Source of the DNA: Yoonia sediminilitoris
Lineage (GTDB): Bacteria; Pseudomonadota; Alphaproteobacteria; Rhodobacterales; Rhodobacteraceae
Direction: 5' to 3'
DNA: 64,000 nt
NCBI RefSeq assembly: GCF_003058085.1
Contig: NZ_QBUD01000006.1
Location: 142,660-206,659, forward strand
The notes under the pieces were generated by a model. The model was not told the DNA's origin. It ran no database searches and saw only the letters and a list, made by a program, of their open reading frames with translations. Positions 1 to 9,069 of this stretch are shown here, piece after piece. Position numbers and translations under genes: made by a program. How positions within the stretch are numbered: the first letter of the stretch is position 1; the number at the start of each line of letters is the position of its first letter.

Positions 1-611
1 CGTTGCAGCATCTGCACCCCCGAACCCCAGTTCGGCTTGAAGCGGAAATTGTAGGTCTCGTCATGCCGGGTTTCGTCCGGAAGTCGATTGGTGTCGTGCT
101 TGTGCGACGGGAACCCGGACCAGCCGCCCTGCCCGACGGTGAACAGCTCACTCACCAGCAGGCGCCCCACTTTGTCATGCTGTTTCTGCCCGAGGATATG
201 CTTGATCTTGCGGTGGGTCTTGGTGTCGTCGGAGCCGTATTGCACAAGGTCATGTTGTCGTACGTCAAATGGGTCCAGCACCTTGTCATATCTGGCTCCG
301 GCGACAAATGTCTCGGTCGCGTCGGAAACGCAGACAATCGTGACCTTGGCCCCGACGGGAATATACACCCCTTCAGGTTCGCCATCCCAGACATCTTCGC
401 CCCGGTTTCCTAGTGCGGCGAAAGAGACGCCCTCAACCTCCACATCGACGCTCCCGGTGGCGGGAACAATGCAGGTCTCGTATCCGGGAACCTGATATTC
501 AAAGGCCTCGCCCCGCTTGAGCTTGACAATGTTGAAGTAGTTCAACGGCACCGTCGGGTCTTCGGCATCAACGATGGGTTTGTTCTGGTTATCAAAGGGG
601 GCAATATGCAT
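1..611 (-). CDS. IolB/KduI-family 5-deoxy-glucuronate isomerase paralogue (3' end outside window)
   Basis: About 203 residues are visible and the gene runs off the left edge. The cupin-type metal motif FPSHKHD lies at residues 167-173, followed by a DETY segment, as in IolB (5-deoxy-glucuronate isomerase, which forms 2-deoxy-5-keto-gluconate in inositol breakdown). The ATG at 611 is only 11 bases past the iolC stop, so it is the third gene of a leftward iolD-iolC operon. A fuller, different IolB is encoded at 7096-7902, so this is a second family member. It may act on a related deoxy-uronate or be a redundant isozyme. Family membership is clear; exact substrate is inference. Confidence 0.75.
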   Translation of the reverse strand, partial: MHIAPFDNQNKPIVDAEDPTVPLNYFNIVKLKRGEAFEYQVPGYETCIVPATGSVDVEVEGVSFAALGNRGEDVWDGEPEGVYIPVGAKVTIVCVSDATETFVAGARYDKVLDPFDVRQHDLVQYGSDDTKTHRKIKHILGQKQHDKVGRLLVSELFTVGQGGWSGFPSHKHDTNRLPDETRHDETYNFRFKPNWGSGVQMLQ

Positions 612-622
612 TTCGGGTCCTT

Positions 623-1603
623 TCAGGCCGCTGTCGGGCCGGGATGTTGTTCGAGGAAAGCATCCAGTTGCGCAGTCGTGGGCATGGCCGGAGCGCAGCC
701 GGGCTGGCTGACGACGATCGATGCGCAGGCTGAACCGCGCAGAACCGCGTCCTTCAAGGAATGCCCGTCTGCGATCGAGGCCAACAGTCCGGCCATGAAA
801 CTGTCTCCGGCACCGTTGGGCTTGACCGCCGTGACCGGATAGATGCCGGTGCGAAACTCTTCGCCGTCTGCCATGGTGATCGCGCCGGCTTCGCCCATCT
901 TGTAGATCACCATCCTGCCCTCAGCGGCCAGTTCGCGAGCCTTGTCCAGCCCTTTTTCGATCCCACCAGCCATGAAGCCAAACTCTTCGTCGTTGCCCAC
1001 GATCAGGTCGCTCTCGGCGCCAGCGCGGCTCAGCACTTTGGCGGCAACCTCGGGCGACGGCCAGCTATAAGGGCGATAGTCAATGTCGAAGATCACCGGC
1101 AGCCCGACCTTGCGGGCGTTTTCAAAAGCGCGAAAGGTGGCCGAACGTGATGGTTCTGCCGCGAACACGGTTCCAGCGGTGATCAACGCTGAATGGGCAC
1201 CATAATCGACCCGATCCATATCCTCCTCGGTCACCTGAAAATCCACCGCGCCGTTGCGGTAGATCACGTTCTGGAAATCCTCCATGCAGCTTTCATAAAC
1301 CGCCAGAGACAAACGATACTCGCCGCCCAGCACCCGAATATGAGAGGTGTCCACGCCGTAATGTCTGAGCCGGTTCAACGCGAACCGCCCCACTGCATCG
1401 TCGGACACGGAGGTAATCAAAGCCGCCTTGCTCCCCAGTTTGACCAGCCCCGCACAGATATTGGCGGACGATCCGCCCAGATCAGCCCGAAAATGCGCGG
1501 CCTCTTCGCTTTTTACGCCCAAAGGATCGGCGAACATATCCATGCCCGCCCGCCCAAAAACGGCAAAGCAGTTGCCTTTGATCCCGTCCATCAGCGCAGA
1601 CAT
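623..1603 (-). CDS. iolC: 5-dehydro-2-deoxygluconokinase (PfkB family)
   Basis: This 326-residue cytosolic sugar kinase would phosphorylate 2-deoxy-5-keto-D-gluconate in the inositol pathway. The PfkB N-terminal signature is seen around residues 42-72 (GGSSANICAG...DDAVG), and the C-terminal NGAGDSF motif with the catalytic Asp is at about 263-269. The start chosen is ATG at 1603, overlapping the iolD stop by one base (TGATG), which implies translational coupling. A longer reading frame continues upstream into iolD but has no support. PfkB kinases have many substrates; the iol context makes IolC the best call. Confidence 0.88.
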   Translation of the reverse strand: MSALMDGIKGNCFAVFGRAGMDMFADPLGVKSEEAAHFRADLGGSSANICAGLVKLGSKAALITSVSDDAVGRFALNRLRHYGVDTSHIRVLGGEYRLSLAVYESCMEDFQNVIYRNGAVDFQVTEEDMDRVDYGAHSALITAGTVFAAEPSRSATFRAFENARKVGLPVIFDIDYRPYSWPSPEVAAKVLSRAGAESDLIVGNDEEFGFMAGGIEKGLDKARELAAEGRMVIYKMGEAGAITMADGEEFRTGIYPVTAVKPNGAGDSFMAGLLASIADGHSLKDAVLRGSACASIVVSQPGCAPAMPTTAQLDAFLEQHPGPTAA

Positions 1604-3471
1604 CAGACGCCCTTCCGTTGCTTGTCTCGGGTACTTTCCCACTCCAGATGGGCCGCGCGCACCTTGTCGTTGTCTGTCACATGTGGCGTGCCGACCTCCC
1701 ACCATGCGTGGCCTTCGGTGGTCCAGCCCTCATAGGCGTCGACCTTCATGACGATCACGTAGGTCTTGTCGGAGGTTTGCGCACGTTTGAACGCCTCGGC
1801 CAATTCGGCGGGGTTTGCAACAGTTTCTGCCGCTGCCCCCATCGCGGTGGCATGGGCTTCGAAGTCCACGCCAAAGGCGTGGGGGATCGTCGGCGCATCG
1901 GCAAGCAGGTTGTTGAAGCTTTCGTTGCCGGTGTTGTTCTGCAGCTTGTTGATGACGGCAAAACCGCCATTATCCAGCACCAGCAAGATCATCTTTTTCT
2001 GCGTGAGCACCGACGAATAGATATCCGAGTTCAGCATCAGATAAGATCCATCACCGCAAAAGCTGATCGTGTCCCGCTCGGGTTCGCGTTCGCTTTGCGC
2101 AATGCGGGCACCCCATGCGCCTGCGATCTCGTATCCCATGCAGGAAAATCCGAACTCCACGTCCACGGTCCCGATATCAAGCGTGCGCCAGTTGGCCGTG
2201 ACCTCGGCGGGCAATCCGCCGGCTGCGGCCACCACCCGGTCGCGCCGGTCGCAAAGCGCATTCACTACGCCAATCGCCTGGGCATAGGAATTGGGCCGGT
2301 TGTCCCCGTAAGAGACGTTGTCCGCGACATAAGCGTCCCACTTGGCGCGTTCTTCCTGCGCGAATGTGATCCATTCTGCCGGAGCGTTGTAACCGGCCAC
2401 AGCCGCGCCCAGTGCGCCCAGCGACAGCTTGGCATCCCCCACCACCGGCAGCGACATGTGCTTGCCCGCGTCATGGCGCGCCGCATTCACAGAGATAAAC
2501 CGCGCGTCCTTGGCAAAGGCGGTCCACGATCCGGTGGTAAAGTCCTGCAAACGCGTGCCGACCGCAAGGATCACATCGGCCTTTTGAGCAATGGCATTTG
2601 CACTGTCAGAGCCGGTCACGCCGATCGGTCCGATATTGAGCGGATGATCATTAAGCATGTTGGCCCTGCCTGCGATGGTCTCTACCACCGGAATCTGGTG
2701 GGTTTCAGCAACCTCGGTCAGCGCGGCCACCGCTTTGGAATATTGCACACCGCCCCCCGCGATGATCATGGGGCGTTCGGCGGCTTTCAGCAGTGCCGCG
2801 GCATCGGCAATCTCGTCGGCATCCGGTGTCTGACGCCGAATGCGGTGCACCTTCTTTTCAAAAAACACTGCGGGGTAGTCATAGGTCCAGCCTTGAACAT
2901 CCTGCGGCAAGCCCAGAAAGGCCGGCCCGCAATCGCCCGGATCCAGCATCGTGGCGATGGCGGCGGGCAGCGACTGGATGATCTGTGCCGGATGGGTGAT
3001 GCGATCCCAGTAGCGTGTGATCGGTTTGAACGCGTCATTGGCACCAAAGGTGGGGTCGTTGAAATTCTCCATCTGTTGGAGCACCGGATCGGGCAGCCGT
3101 GTCAGGAATGTATCACCGCACAGCATGAGCATCGGCAGGCGGTTGGCATGGGCCAGCGCCGATGCCGTGACAAGGTTCAGCGTGCCCGGCCCGGCGCTGG
3201 CGGTGCAGAACATGAAGCGTTGGCGCAGCCATTGTTTGGCATAGCCCGCAGCTGCAAAGCCCATGCTCTGCTCGTTCTGACCGCGGTAAAGCGGCAGTTC
3301 TTCTTGGTGGTCATAAAGCGCTTCGCCCAGACAGGTAACATTGCCATGGCCGAAAATGCCGAATCCGCCACCACACAGACGCCATTGCTTGCCGTCGATC
3401 TCGATGTACTGGTTGGCCAGCCAACGGATGATAGCCTGGGCCGTGGTCAACTTTATTGATTTGTCCGCCAC
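1603..3471 (-). CDS. iolD: 3D-(3,5/4)-trihydroxycyclohexane-1,2-dione hydrolase (ThDP-dependent)
   Basis: A 622-residue member of the thiamine-diphosphate enzyme family that opens the ring of the inositol-derived dione to give 5-deoxy-glucuronate. Seen: the activating Glu in RGQNEQSM (about residue 67), the ThDP-binding GDGSY motif (about 473) ending in LVLDN (about 497-501), and length typical of IolD. The start is GTG at 3471, chosen because GGAG lies 7 bases upstream; the frame stays open further upstream without a better site. It is first in the iolD-iolC-iolB2 operon and divergent from the gene at 3598, with a LacI-type operator between them. Confidence 0.93.
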   Translation of the reverse strand: MADKSIKLTTAQAIIRWLANQYIEIDGKQWRLCGGGFGIFGHGNVTCLGEALYDHQEELPLYRGQNEQSMGFAAAGYAKQWLRQRFMFCTASAGPGTLNLVTASALAHANRLPMLMLCGDTFLTRLPDPVLQQMENFNDPTFGANDAFKPITRYWDRITHPAQIIQSLPAAIATMLDPGDCGPAFLGLPQDVQGWTYDYPAVFFEKKVHRIRRQTPDADEIADAAALLKAAERPMIIAGGGVQYSKAVAALTEVAETHQIPVVETIAGRANMLNDHPLNIGPIGVTGSDSANAIAQKADVILAVGTRLQDFTTGSWTAFAKDARFISVNAARHDAGKHMSLPVVGDAKLSLGALGAAVAGYNAPAEWITFAQEERAKWDAYVADNVSYGDNRPNSYAQAIGVVNALCDRRDRVVAAAGGLPAEVTANWRTLDIGTVDVEFGFSCMGYEIAGAWGARIAQSEREPERDTISFCGDGSYLMLNSDIYSSVLTQKKMILLVLDNGGFAVINKLQNNTGNESFNNLLADAPTIPHAFGVDFEAHATAMGAAAETVANPAELAEAFKRAQTSDKTYVIVMKVDAYEGWTTEGHAWWEVGTPHVTDNDKVRAAHLEWESTRDKQRKGV

Positions 3472-3552
3472 TTGGTTGCTCCTGCCAGATTGCCTTGAAA
3501 TTCCGCTGTACGAATTGCCGCTTGCACGCATCCGAGTCGCAAGTTACAGCTT

Positions 3553-3568
3553 TTGCAATCGGTTGCAA
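3553..3568. promoter_or_regulatory. LacI-family operator, copy 1 (inositol regulon)
   Basis: The sequence TTGCAATCGGTTGCAA has two perfect TTGCAA half-sites around a central CG, the classic LacI-family layout. It lies in the divergent gap between iolD and the Gfo/Idh gene at 3598. The identical 16-mer, including the preceding TT and following A, recurs at 13323-13338 ahead of the inositol transporter operon. No LacI-type repressor gene is visible in the window, so the regulator must be encoded elsewhere. The operator role is inferred from form and position. Confidence 0.72.
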
Positions 3569-3597
3569 ATATTTTCCACGCTGAAAAAGAGGACGAG

Positions 3598-4701
3598 ATG
3601 AGCGCATTGGGAGTAGGCATTGTGGGCGGCGGCTACATGGGCAAGGCACACTCCGTGGCCATGGCTTCGGTCGGGGCGGTTTTCAACACCAAATTGCGAC
3701 CAAAACTGGAAATGATCGCCGCATCTTCCGTCGAAAGTGCCGAACGGTATCGCGAGCAATTCGGCTTTTCCCGCGCTGCGCCAAACTGGCAGGCGCTGGT
3801 CGCAGATTCGAAGGTTGGCGCCGTCGTCATCGCCTCGCCTCAGGACACGCATCGCGAGATTGCAGAGGCCGCGCTGGCACTGGGCAAGCCGGTGCTGTGC
3901 GAAAAGCCCCTGGCGGACACGCTGGAGGACGCCCGCGCCATGGTCGCTGCGGCCAAGGCCGCTGGCGTGGTCAATATGATGGGGTTCAACTATATCCGCA
4001 CCCCCGCAAGCCAGTTCGTCCGTCAATTGCTTGATGACGGGGCAATCGGCGATGTCACATGGTTTCGCGGCGAACATACCGAGGATTTCCTGGCCGATCA
4101 GGCCGTGCCGCACAACTGGCGTTGTGAAGGCATCGCCAATGGCAATATGGGTGATCTGGCGCCGCATCCGATCAATGCGGCGCTGGCTCTGATGGGCCCG
4201 ATTGCCGAAGTCATGGCCGAGATTGAAACCGTCCATCGCACCCGCCCGGGCGGCGCGGTCACCAATGATGATCACGCACAGATCATGTGCCGCTTTGCCA
4301 GTGGCGTGAAGGGCCACATCTATTCCAGCCGCGTCGCAACGGGGCGGAAAATGGGCTACGCCTACGAGATCCACGGAACCAAGGGTGCGATCCGCTTTGA
4401 TCAGGAGGATCAGAACGCCGTCTGGCTGTACAAGGCAGAGGGGCCCGAAGCGACGCGTGGTTTTACCAAGATCCTGACAGGGCCCGCCCATCCCGATTAT
4501 GAACCCTTCTGCCTTGGTCCGGGCCATGGCACGGGCTATCAGGACCAGATCATCATCGAGGCCAAGGATTTCTTGACCGCAATCGAAACCGGCGAAGCCC
4601 GCTGGCCCACGTTCCGCGACGGACTTGCCGTCGCCGAAGTGATCGACGCCGCATGGCATTCCGCGCAAAACGGGGCATGGGCTCCGGTTACGCAAGACTA
4701 A
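3598..4701 (+). CDS. Gfo/Idh/MocA-family dehydrogenase (inositol pathway)
   Basis: A 367-residue NAD(P)-dependent oxidoreductase. The Rossmann motif GIVGGGYMG starts at residue 7, the catalytic EKP is at 102-104, and the active-site region GDLAPHP is near 185-191. The start is ATG at 3598, preceded by GAGGACGAG. It heads a rightward block with iolE (13-base gap) and a second dehydrogenase. Since a canonical IolG is encoded at 9070-10062, this one may oxidise or epimerise another inositol isomer such as scyllo- or D-chiro-inositol, or an inosose. That substrate assignment is inference. Confidence 0.82.
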   Translation: MSALGVGIVGGGYMGKAHSVAMASVGAVFNTKLRPKLEMIAASSVESAERYREQFGFSRAAPNWQALVADSKVGAVVIASPQDTHREIAEAALALGKPVLCEKPLADTLEDARAMVAAAKAAGVVNMMGFNYIRTPASQFVRQLLDDGAIGDVTWFRGEHTEDFLADQAVPHNWRCEGIANGNMGDLAPHPINAALALMGPIAEVMAEIETVHRTRPGGAVTNDDHAQIMCRFASGVKGHIYSSRVATGRKMGYAYEIHGTKGAIRFDQEDQNAVWLYKAEGPEATRGFTKILTGPAHPDYEPFCLGPGHGTGYQDQIIIEAKDFLTAIETGEARWPTFRDGLAVAEVIDAAWHSAQNGAWAPVTQD

Positions 4702-4714
4702 GGAGACCGCAGAC

Positions 4715-5608
4715 ATGACCATTCGCATCGGCAACGCCCCCTGTTCCTGGGGTGTTGAATTTGCAGACGATCCCCGCAATCCAGCCTGGCGCACCGTTCT
4801 GAAAGAATGTGCCGAAGCAGGATACAAAGGGATCGAGTTGGGCCCCGTGGGATTCATGCCAGAAGACCCTGCCGTGCTGGCCGAGGCGCTGGACGAATGC
4901 GATCTGGAACTGATCGGCGGCGTGGTCTTCCGGGCCTTTCACGATCCGGCGCAGTGGGACGACGTGCTGGATGGCACGCACCGCACCTGCAAGGCTCTCA
5001 AGGCCCACGGGGCGCAACATCTGGTCCTGATCGATTCCATCTCGGAGCGTCGCGCCCCGACCGCCGGGCGGGCGGGTGAAGCCGAACAAATGGACCCCAC
5101 CGAATGGACCGCCTATCGCGCCCGTATCGCGGAAGCTGCACGCATCGGATCGCAGGACTACGGGCTGACCGTAGGCATCCATGCCCATGCCGCCGGTTTC
5201 ATGGATTTCGAACCCGAACTGGAGCGCCTTCTGGATGAGGTCGACAGCGATATCCTCAATATCTGCTTTGATACCGGCCACCATTCATATGCCGGGTTCG
5301 ATCCCGTGGCCTTTATGCAGCGCCATATCGACCGGATTTCCTATATGCATTTCAAGGACATCAACCCGGCTGTCAAAGCCGATGTCATTGCCAAGCGAAC
5401 CGGGTTCTATGACGCCTGCGGCCAGGGGATTTTCTGCAATCTGGGTGACGGCGATGTCGACTTCCCCGCTGTGCGCCAGATCCTTCTGGATAACGGCTTT
5501 TCGGGGTGGTGTACCGTCGAGCAGGATTGCGACCCCACACTTGACCCCGACCCCGTCGGCGATGCCCGGCTCAATCGCGAATATCTTGAAAGCATCGGCT
5601 TCAACTAA
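4715..5608 (+). CDS. iolE: Inosose dehydratase (2-keto-myo-inositol dehydratase, TIM barrel)
   Basis: A 297-residue xylose-isomerase-like TIM-barrel protein that removes water from 2-keto-myo-inositol to give the trihydroxycyclohexane dione used by IolD. Seen: the N-terminal IGNAPCSWGVEF segment typical of IolE, and metal-site motifs HAHA (156-159), FDTGHH (185-190), HFKD (212-215) and VEQD (268-271). The start ATG follows AAGGAGACC. It is co-transcribed with the dehydrogenases on either side (gaps of 13 and 12 bases). Confidence is high from motifs, length and context. Confidence 0.92.
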   Translation: MTIRIGNAPCSWGVEFADDPRNPAWRTVLKECAEAGYKGIELGPVGFMPEDPAVLAEALDECDLELIGGVVFRAFHDPAQWDDVLDGTHRTCKALKAHGAQHLVLIDSISERRAPTAGRAGEAEQMDPTEWTAYRARIAEAARIGSQDYGLTVGIHAHAAGFMDFEPELERLLDEVDSDILNICFDTGHHSYAGFDPVAFMQRHIDRISYMHFKDINPAVKADVIAKRTGFYDACGQGIFCNLGDGDVDFPAVRQILLDNGFSGWCTVEQDCDPTLDPDPVGDARLNREYLESIGFN

Positions 5609-5620
5609 GGAACAACGACC

Positions 5621-6754
5621 ATGGCAAAGCTGAAATGGGGTATGATCGGCGGCGGAGAAGGCAGCCAGATCGGGCCGGCACACCGTCTGGGCGCACAGGC
5701 TGACGGGCTGTTTGAATTCGTGGCAGGGGCATTGGACCACCGCCCGGATGCCGGGCGCGCATACGCGCAGCGCCTTGGCGTCGCGGCAGATCGTGCCTAT
5801 GGCGATTGGCAGGAAATGCTGGCGGGCGAAAAGGACCGCGACGACCGGATCGACCTCGTAACCGTCGCCACCCCCAACGCCACACATTTCGAGATCACCA
5901 AGGCCTTTCTTGAAGCCGGTTTCAACGTGCTGTGTGAAAAGCCGATGACCATGACAGTGGAGGAGGGTGAGGAAATCGTCCGCGTGGCCGGGAAATCCGG
6001 CAAGGTCATGGCCGTGAACTATGCCTATTCCGCCTATCCGATGGTGCGGCAGGCGCGCGCCATGGTCCGCGCCGGTGAGATCGGCAAGGTCCGTTTGGTG
6101 GTGAGCAATTTCAGCCATGGTCATCATGCGGATGCCGGCGACGCCGACAATCCGCGCGTCCGCTGGCGCTATGACCCGGTCATGGCAGGCGTGTCCGGTC
6201 AATTCGCCGACTGCGGCATTCACGCCATGCATATGGCAAGCTTCATCTGTGATGACGAGGTCGCAAGCCTGTCTGCGGACTTTGCTTCGACCATCGCCTC
6301 GCGCACGTTGGAAGATGACGCAATGGTCAATTTCCGCATGTCCGGCGGCACGGTAGGTCGGCTTTGGACATCGTCTGTGGCCATCGGTCGCCAGCACGGG
6401 TTCGAAATCCAGATATTTGGCGAAACCGGCGGTTTGAAATGGCACGCGGAACAGCCCAACCAACTGATCTATACCCCACTTGGTGGACGCACCCAGATCA
6501 TGGAAAAGGGCGAAGGCGGGCTGCATGAGGACGCACAGCGTCTCTCTCGCGTGGCGATTGCTCATCCAGAGGGCTTCCCGCTGGCTGTGGCCAATATCTA
6601 TTGTGATCTGGCAGATGCAATCCGCGGTGAAACGCGCGATGGCTTGCCCGGCGCTGCGGCTGGCGTGCGGTCCATGGCGGCGGTGCATACCGCGGTGGCC
6701 TCGGCCAAGGACGGGGGCGCATGGGTGGACGCAAGACCACCAATGTTTCGTTAA
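5621..6754 (+). CDS. Gfo/Idh/MocA-family dehydrogenase, second in block
   Basis: A 377-residue cytosolic oxidoreductase. The Rossmann glycine motif GMIGGGEGS is at residues 7-15, EKP is at 106-108, and a cofactor-binding ATPN segment is near 83-86. It follows iolE by 12 bases with AAGGA upstream, so it is the last gene of this rightward block. The N-terminal GGGEGSQIGPAHR subtype is often found in inositol or related polyol clusters. Its exact role (inosose reductase, scyllo-inositol dehydrogenase or another step) cannot be told from sequence alone. Confidence 0.8.
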   Translation: MAKLKWGMIGGGEGSQIGPAHRLGAQADGLFEFVAGALDHRPDAGRAYAQRLGVAADRAYGDWQEMLAGEKDRDDRIDLVTVATPNATHFEITKAFLEAGFNVLCEKPMTMTVEEGEEIVRVAGKSGKVMAVNYAYSAYPMVRQARAMVRAGEIGKVRLVVSNFSHGHHADAGDADNPRVRWRYDPVMAGVSGQFADCGIHAMHMASFICDDEVASLSADFASTIASRTLEDDAMVNFRMSGGTVGRLWTSSVAIGRQHGFEIQIFGETGGLKWHAEQPNQLIYTPLGGRTQIMEKGEGGLHEDAQRLSRVAIAHPEGFPLAVANIYCDLADAIRGETRDGLPGAAAGVRSMAAVHTAVASAKDGGAWVDARPPMFR

Positions 6755-6755
6755 A

Positions 6756-6798
6756 GCGTTTCGCCCTTAGCCTGAGGCATCAGATAAAGGCGAAACGC
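6756..6798. terminator. Inverted repeat between convergent operons
   Basis: GCGTTTCGCC at 6756-6765 pairs perfectly with GGCGAAACGC at 6789-6798. It begins two bases after the stop of the dehydrogenase gene and there is no strong T-run. It may act as a bidirectional terminator-like or mRNA-stabilising structure. The rest of the 341-base gap (6755-7095) before the convergent iolB shows no supportable gene. Confidence 0.4.
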
Positions 6799-7095
6799 CC
6801 AAAATATATGAACATTACAGTTCATTTCCCGAGGAGATGTGAGAAAGGTTCTTTGCGAAAAGCTGCAGGCTATTCTGTGCAGCGTGCAGCGCTCGACGAT
6901 CCCGATATCACACCGCCGTTCGCCCGCATACGATAATGTCGATGCCGATGATATTCGTTTGAGGACCTGCAGAAATCCGACCGAAACTATGCATGACGCC
7001 TCTCCCCCGCGCACTCGGCCACTTTTTTCAACTTGATCGCCACAAACGTCCTGTCCAAGCGCACCGGTTCTTTGCTTGGAAGGGCGGATCGTCCG

Positions 7096-7902
7096 TCATC
7101 CATCGCGTTCTGCGATCCATTCGACTTCGGGCGCAAGGACAAATCGCCATTTGCGCAGCGGCCCGGCCATGACGTTGAGGTAATACATGTCAAACCCGTA
7201 AGGCGCACCGCACGGGTGGTGGCCGCGCGGGACACAGACGACGTCACCGTCCCTGACCGCCATGGTCTCGTCGAGGCTGCCATCATCGGTATAGACCCGC
7301 TGTATCCCGAACCCGTCGGATGGGTTCAGGCGATGGTAATAGGTTTCCTCAAGATAGGTGATACGGGGAAAGTCATCTTCATCATGTCGGTGGCTGGGGA
7401 AACTCGACCAGTGACCGTTTGGCGTAAACACCTCGGTCACCAGAAGCGCATCGCAATAATCCTCGGCTTCCATGGCAATATTGTTGATATAGCGCGTATT
7501 CGCGCCCGTGCCTCGCTCGGTCAGGGCAATTCCCTCGGGGCCAATCCGGCGTGCCGGATGCCCGCCCTCGCCCGGGGCCGAACAGACCGCGATCACGCAA
7601 TCGGTTTCCGCCACGGCCTCCCAATCGGTTCCGTTTGGCAGGTAAAGGCAATGGGGCGGGGTTCTTTCGAACACATCCATGCGATCACCCAGAACGCCCC
7701 AATCCTGTCCGGCACCTCTGATGCGCGCCTTGCCTTCGACCATGACAAGGATCACTTCACGCGCGCCCGTCTCTTCGGCCACCGTGTCACCTGCGCGCAG
7801 GCGATAAAGACCAAAGCCTACGTATGTCCAACCGGCATTTGCAGGGGTTATGTCATGCACCTTGCCATGGGTGCCCGCGGGTCTCTTCAAAAGTTCGGCC
7901 AT
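7096..7902 (-). CDS. iolB: 5-deoxy-glucuronate isomerase
   Basis: A 268-residue bicupin enzyme that converts 5-deoxy-glucuronate to 2-deoxy-5-keto-gluconate. Seen: FPSHRHD at 168-174, an LEETYYHR segment at 184-191 and a C-terminal PRGHHP at 225-230, all of which fit IolB metal sites. Length is normal for the family. It is the distal gene of the leftward operon that starts with the binding protein at 12938. The gap to the upstream dioxygenase gene is 12 bases. It is a paralogue of the partial gene at 1-611. Confidence 0.93.
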   Translation of the reverse strand: MAELLKRPAGTHGKVHDITPANAGWTYVGFGLYRLRAGDTVAEETGAREVILVMVEGKARIRGAGQDWGVLGDRMDVFERTPPHCLYLPNGTDWEAVAETDCVIAVCSAPGEGGHPARRIGPEGIALTERGTGANTRYINNIAMEAEDYCDALLVTEVFTPNGHWSSFPSHRHDEDDFPRITYLEETYYHRLNPSDGFGIQRVYTDDGSLDETMAVRDGDVVCVPRGHHPCGAPYGFDMYYLNVMAGPLRKWRFVLAPEVEWIAERDG

Positions 7903-7914
7903 GGCGTCTCCCGA

Positions 7915-9060
7915 TTATGGTAGCCTTTTGTGCTGATTTTCCATCAGAGCCGCCGCAAAATCGGCCTCGCTCATGCTTTCATCAAGCGCGCGCGCGAAAA
8001 GCTCTGCCTGACTTTCCGAGGCGAGCCCGCCAATGGGTGGATCGGTATCAAGATTGGTCGGAAACGGATAACCCTCGGCGCAGGCACCGATCACGGCGGC
8101 TCGGTCCTGTTCGCCTAGTCCCAGATCGCGCAGCGCCGGATAAAGCGCGCGGGTCATTGCTGTGCGGTCTATGCGCTCAAGGGTGCGGCCCATGGGTGAT
8201 CCGATCTGCATCAGATTTGCCATGCGATTGATATCCTCCGAAGTATTGTCACCCGCCGCATGAAATAGCGCTGGATTGAAGAACAGCCCGTCACCCTTTT
8301 CCAGCGGCGCCTGCACATGGCGCTCTTCGAAAAGCGCGCGGAACGCGGGCAGCAAGGCCGCAACATAACCCGGCCCATACCGTTGCGAGTTTGGCAACAG
8401 CTTGGTCGGACCGCTTTCGATGGGCATGTCGCAATGGGCGACCGCCCCTTGCAGGGTCAGGGCCGGTGACAGGCGATGGGCATGGGCGGGAAACGACTGC
8501 GCCTGCGCCTCCGTCATGAAGCCAAGGTGATAGTCGCGGTGGCAGGTCTGCGCCTTGCCGCCGGGGCGCACGACGTTGATCTGGTTGGTCATCTGGTACC
8601 ACGGGCCAAGCCATGCCTCACTTACCGCCGCGATGGCGGGTGCGGCGAAATACCGGGCAAAGACATCAGGGGCCCGCAGACACAGCTTTTGCAAGGAATT
8701 CCAAATCCGGTCGTTCGCGCCGCGTTCACCGAAATGATCGCCCCCGCTGCCGCCTGCGCGTTCCTCTTCGATGATCTGCTCGAAGACCGCCGTGGCCTGA
8801 TCCACGGCCTCCAGATCCGGAACCGCGCCCTTTAGCACGACAACCCCGGACAGGTCACCGAGGACCTGCGCCCATTCTGCCATCAGCGCCTGCCGGTCGG
8901 CGCGATTGCCCAGCGCAGCGCTGGTATCAGCAGCCGTGTAAACCGGGATGTTCTGGACGACATCCGAGGCGAACCGCAGGTTTGATGCATCCAGCGGCTC
9001 TGAAATCAGCGCCTCGAACGCCTCGATCCTGCAATCGTCGGTCGCATAATACCCTGCCAT
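7915..9060 (-). CDS. Phytanoyl-CoA dioxygenase (PhyH) family protein
   Basis: A protein of about 381 residues with the Fe(II)/2-oxoglutarate oxygenase layout: the HxD motif appears as CHRDYH near residues 174-179, the distal His in PALFHAAGDN near 268, and the 2-oxoglutarate-binding Arg near 280. Two ATG codons are possible (9063, 9060); the second has better spacing to AGGAAG. It sits between iolB and iolG in the inositol uptake operon, which is not a standard iol partner. A plausible but untested role is oxidation or O-demethylation of a modified inositol such as a methyl ether. Confidence 0.8.
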   Translation of the reverse strand: MAGYYATDDCRIEAFEALISEPLDASNLRFASDVVQNIPVYTAADTSAALGNRADRQALMAEWAQVLGDLSGVVVLKGAVPDLEAVDQATAVFEQIIEEERAGGSGGDHFGERGANDRIWNSLQKLCLRAPDVFARYFAAPAIAAVSEAWLGPWYQMTNQINVVRPGGKAQTCHRDYHLGFMTEAQAQSFPAHAHRLSPALTLQGAVAHCDMPIESGPTKLLPNSQRYGPGYVAALLPAFRALFEERHVQAPLEKGDGLFFNPALFHAAGDNTSEDINRMANLMQIGSPMGRTLERIDRTAMTRALYPALRDLGLGEQDRAAVIGACAEGYPFPTNLDTDPPIGGLASESQAELFARALDESMSEADFAAALMENQHKRLP

Positions 9061-9069
9061 CATATCTTC

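Noticed and set aside
1618..3459. Plus-strand open frame of 613 codons opposite iolD
   Set aside because: It is antisense to a clear iolD, has no domain and reflects the GC-rich codon pattern of the opposite strand.
3544..6688. Long minus-strand frames opposite the dehydrogenase and iolE genes
   Set aside because: They mirror well-supported genes on the plus strand and show no recognisable family.
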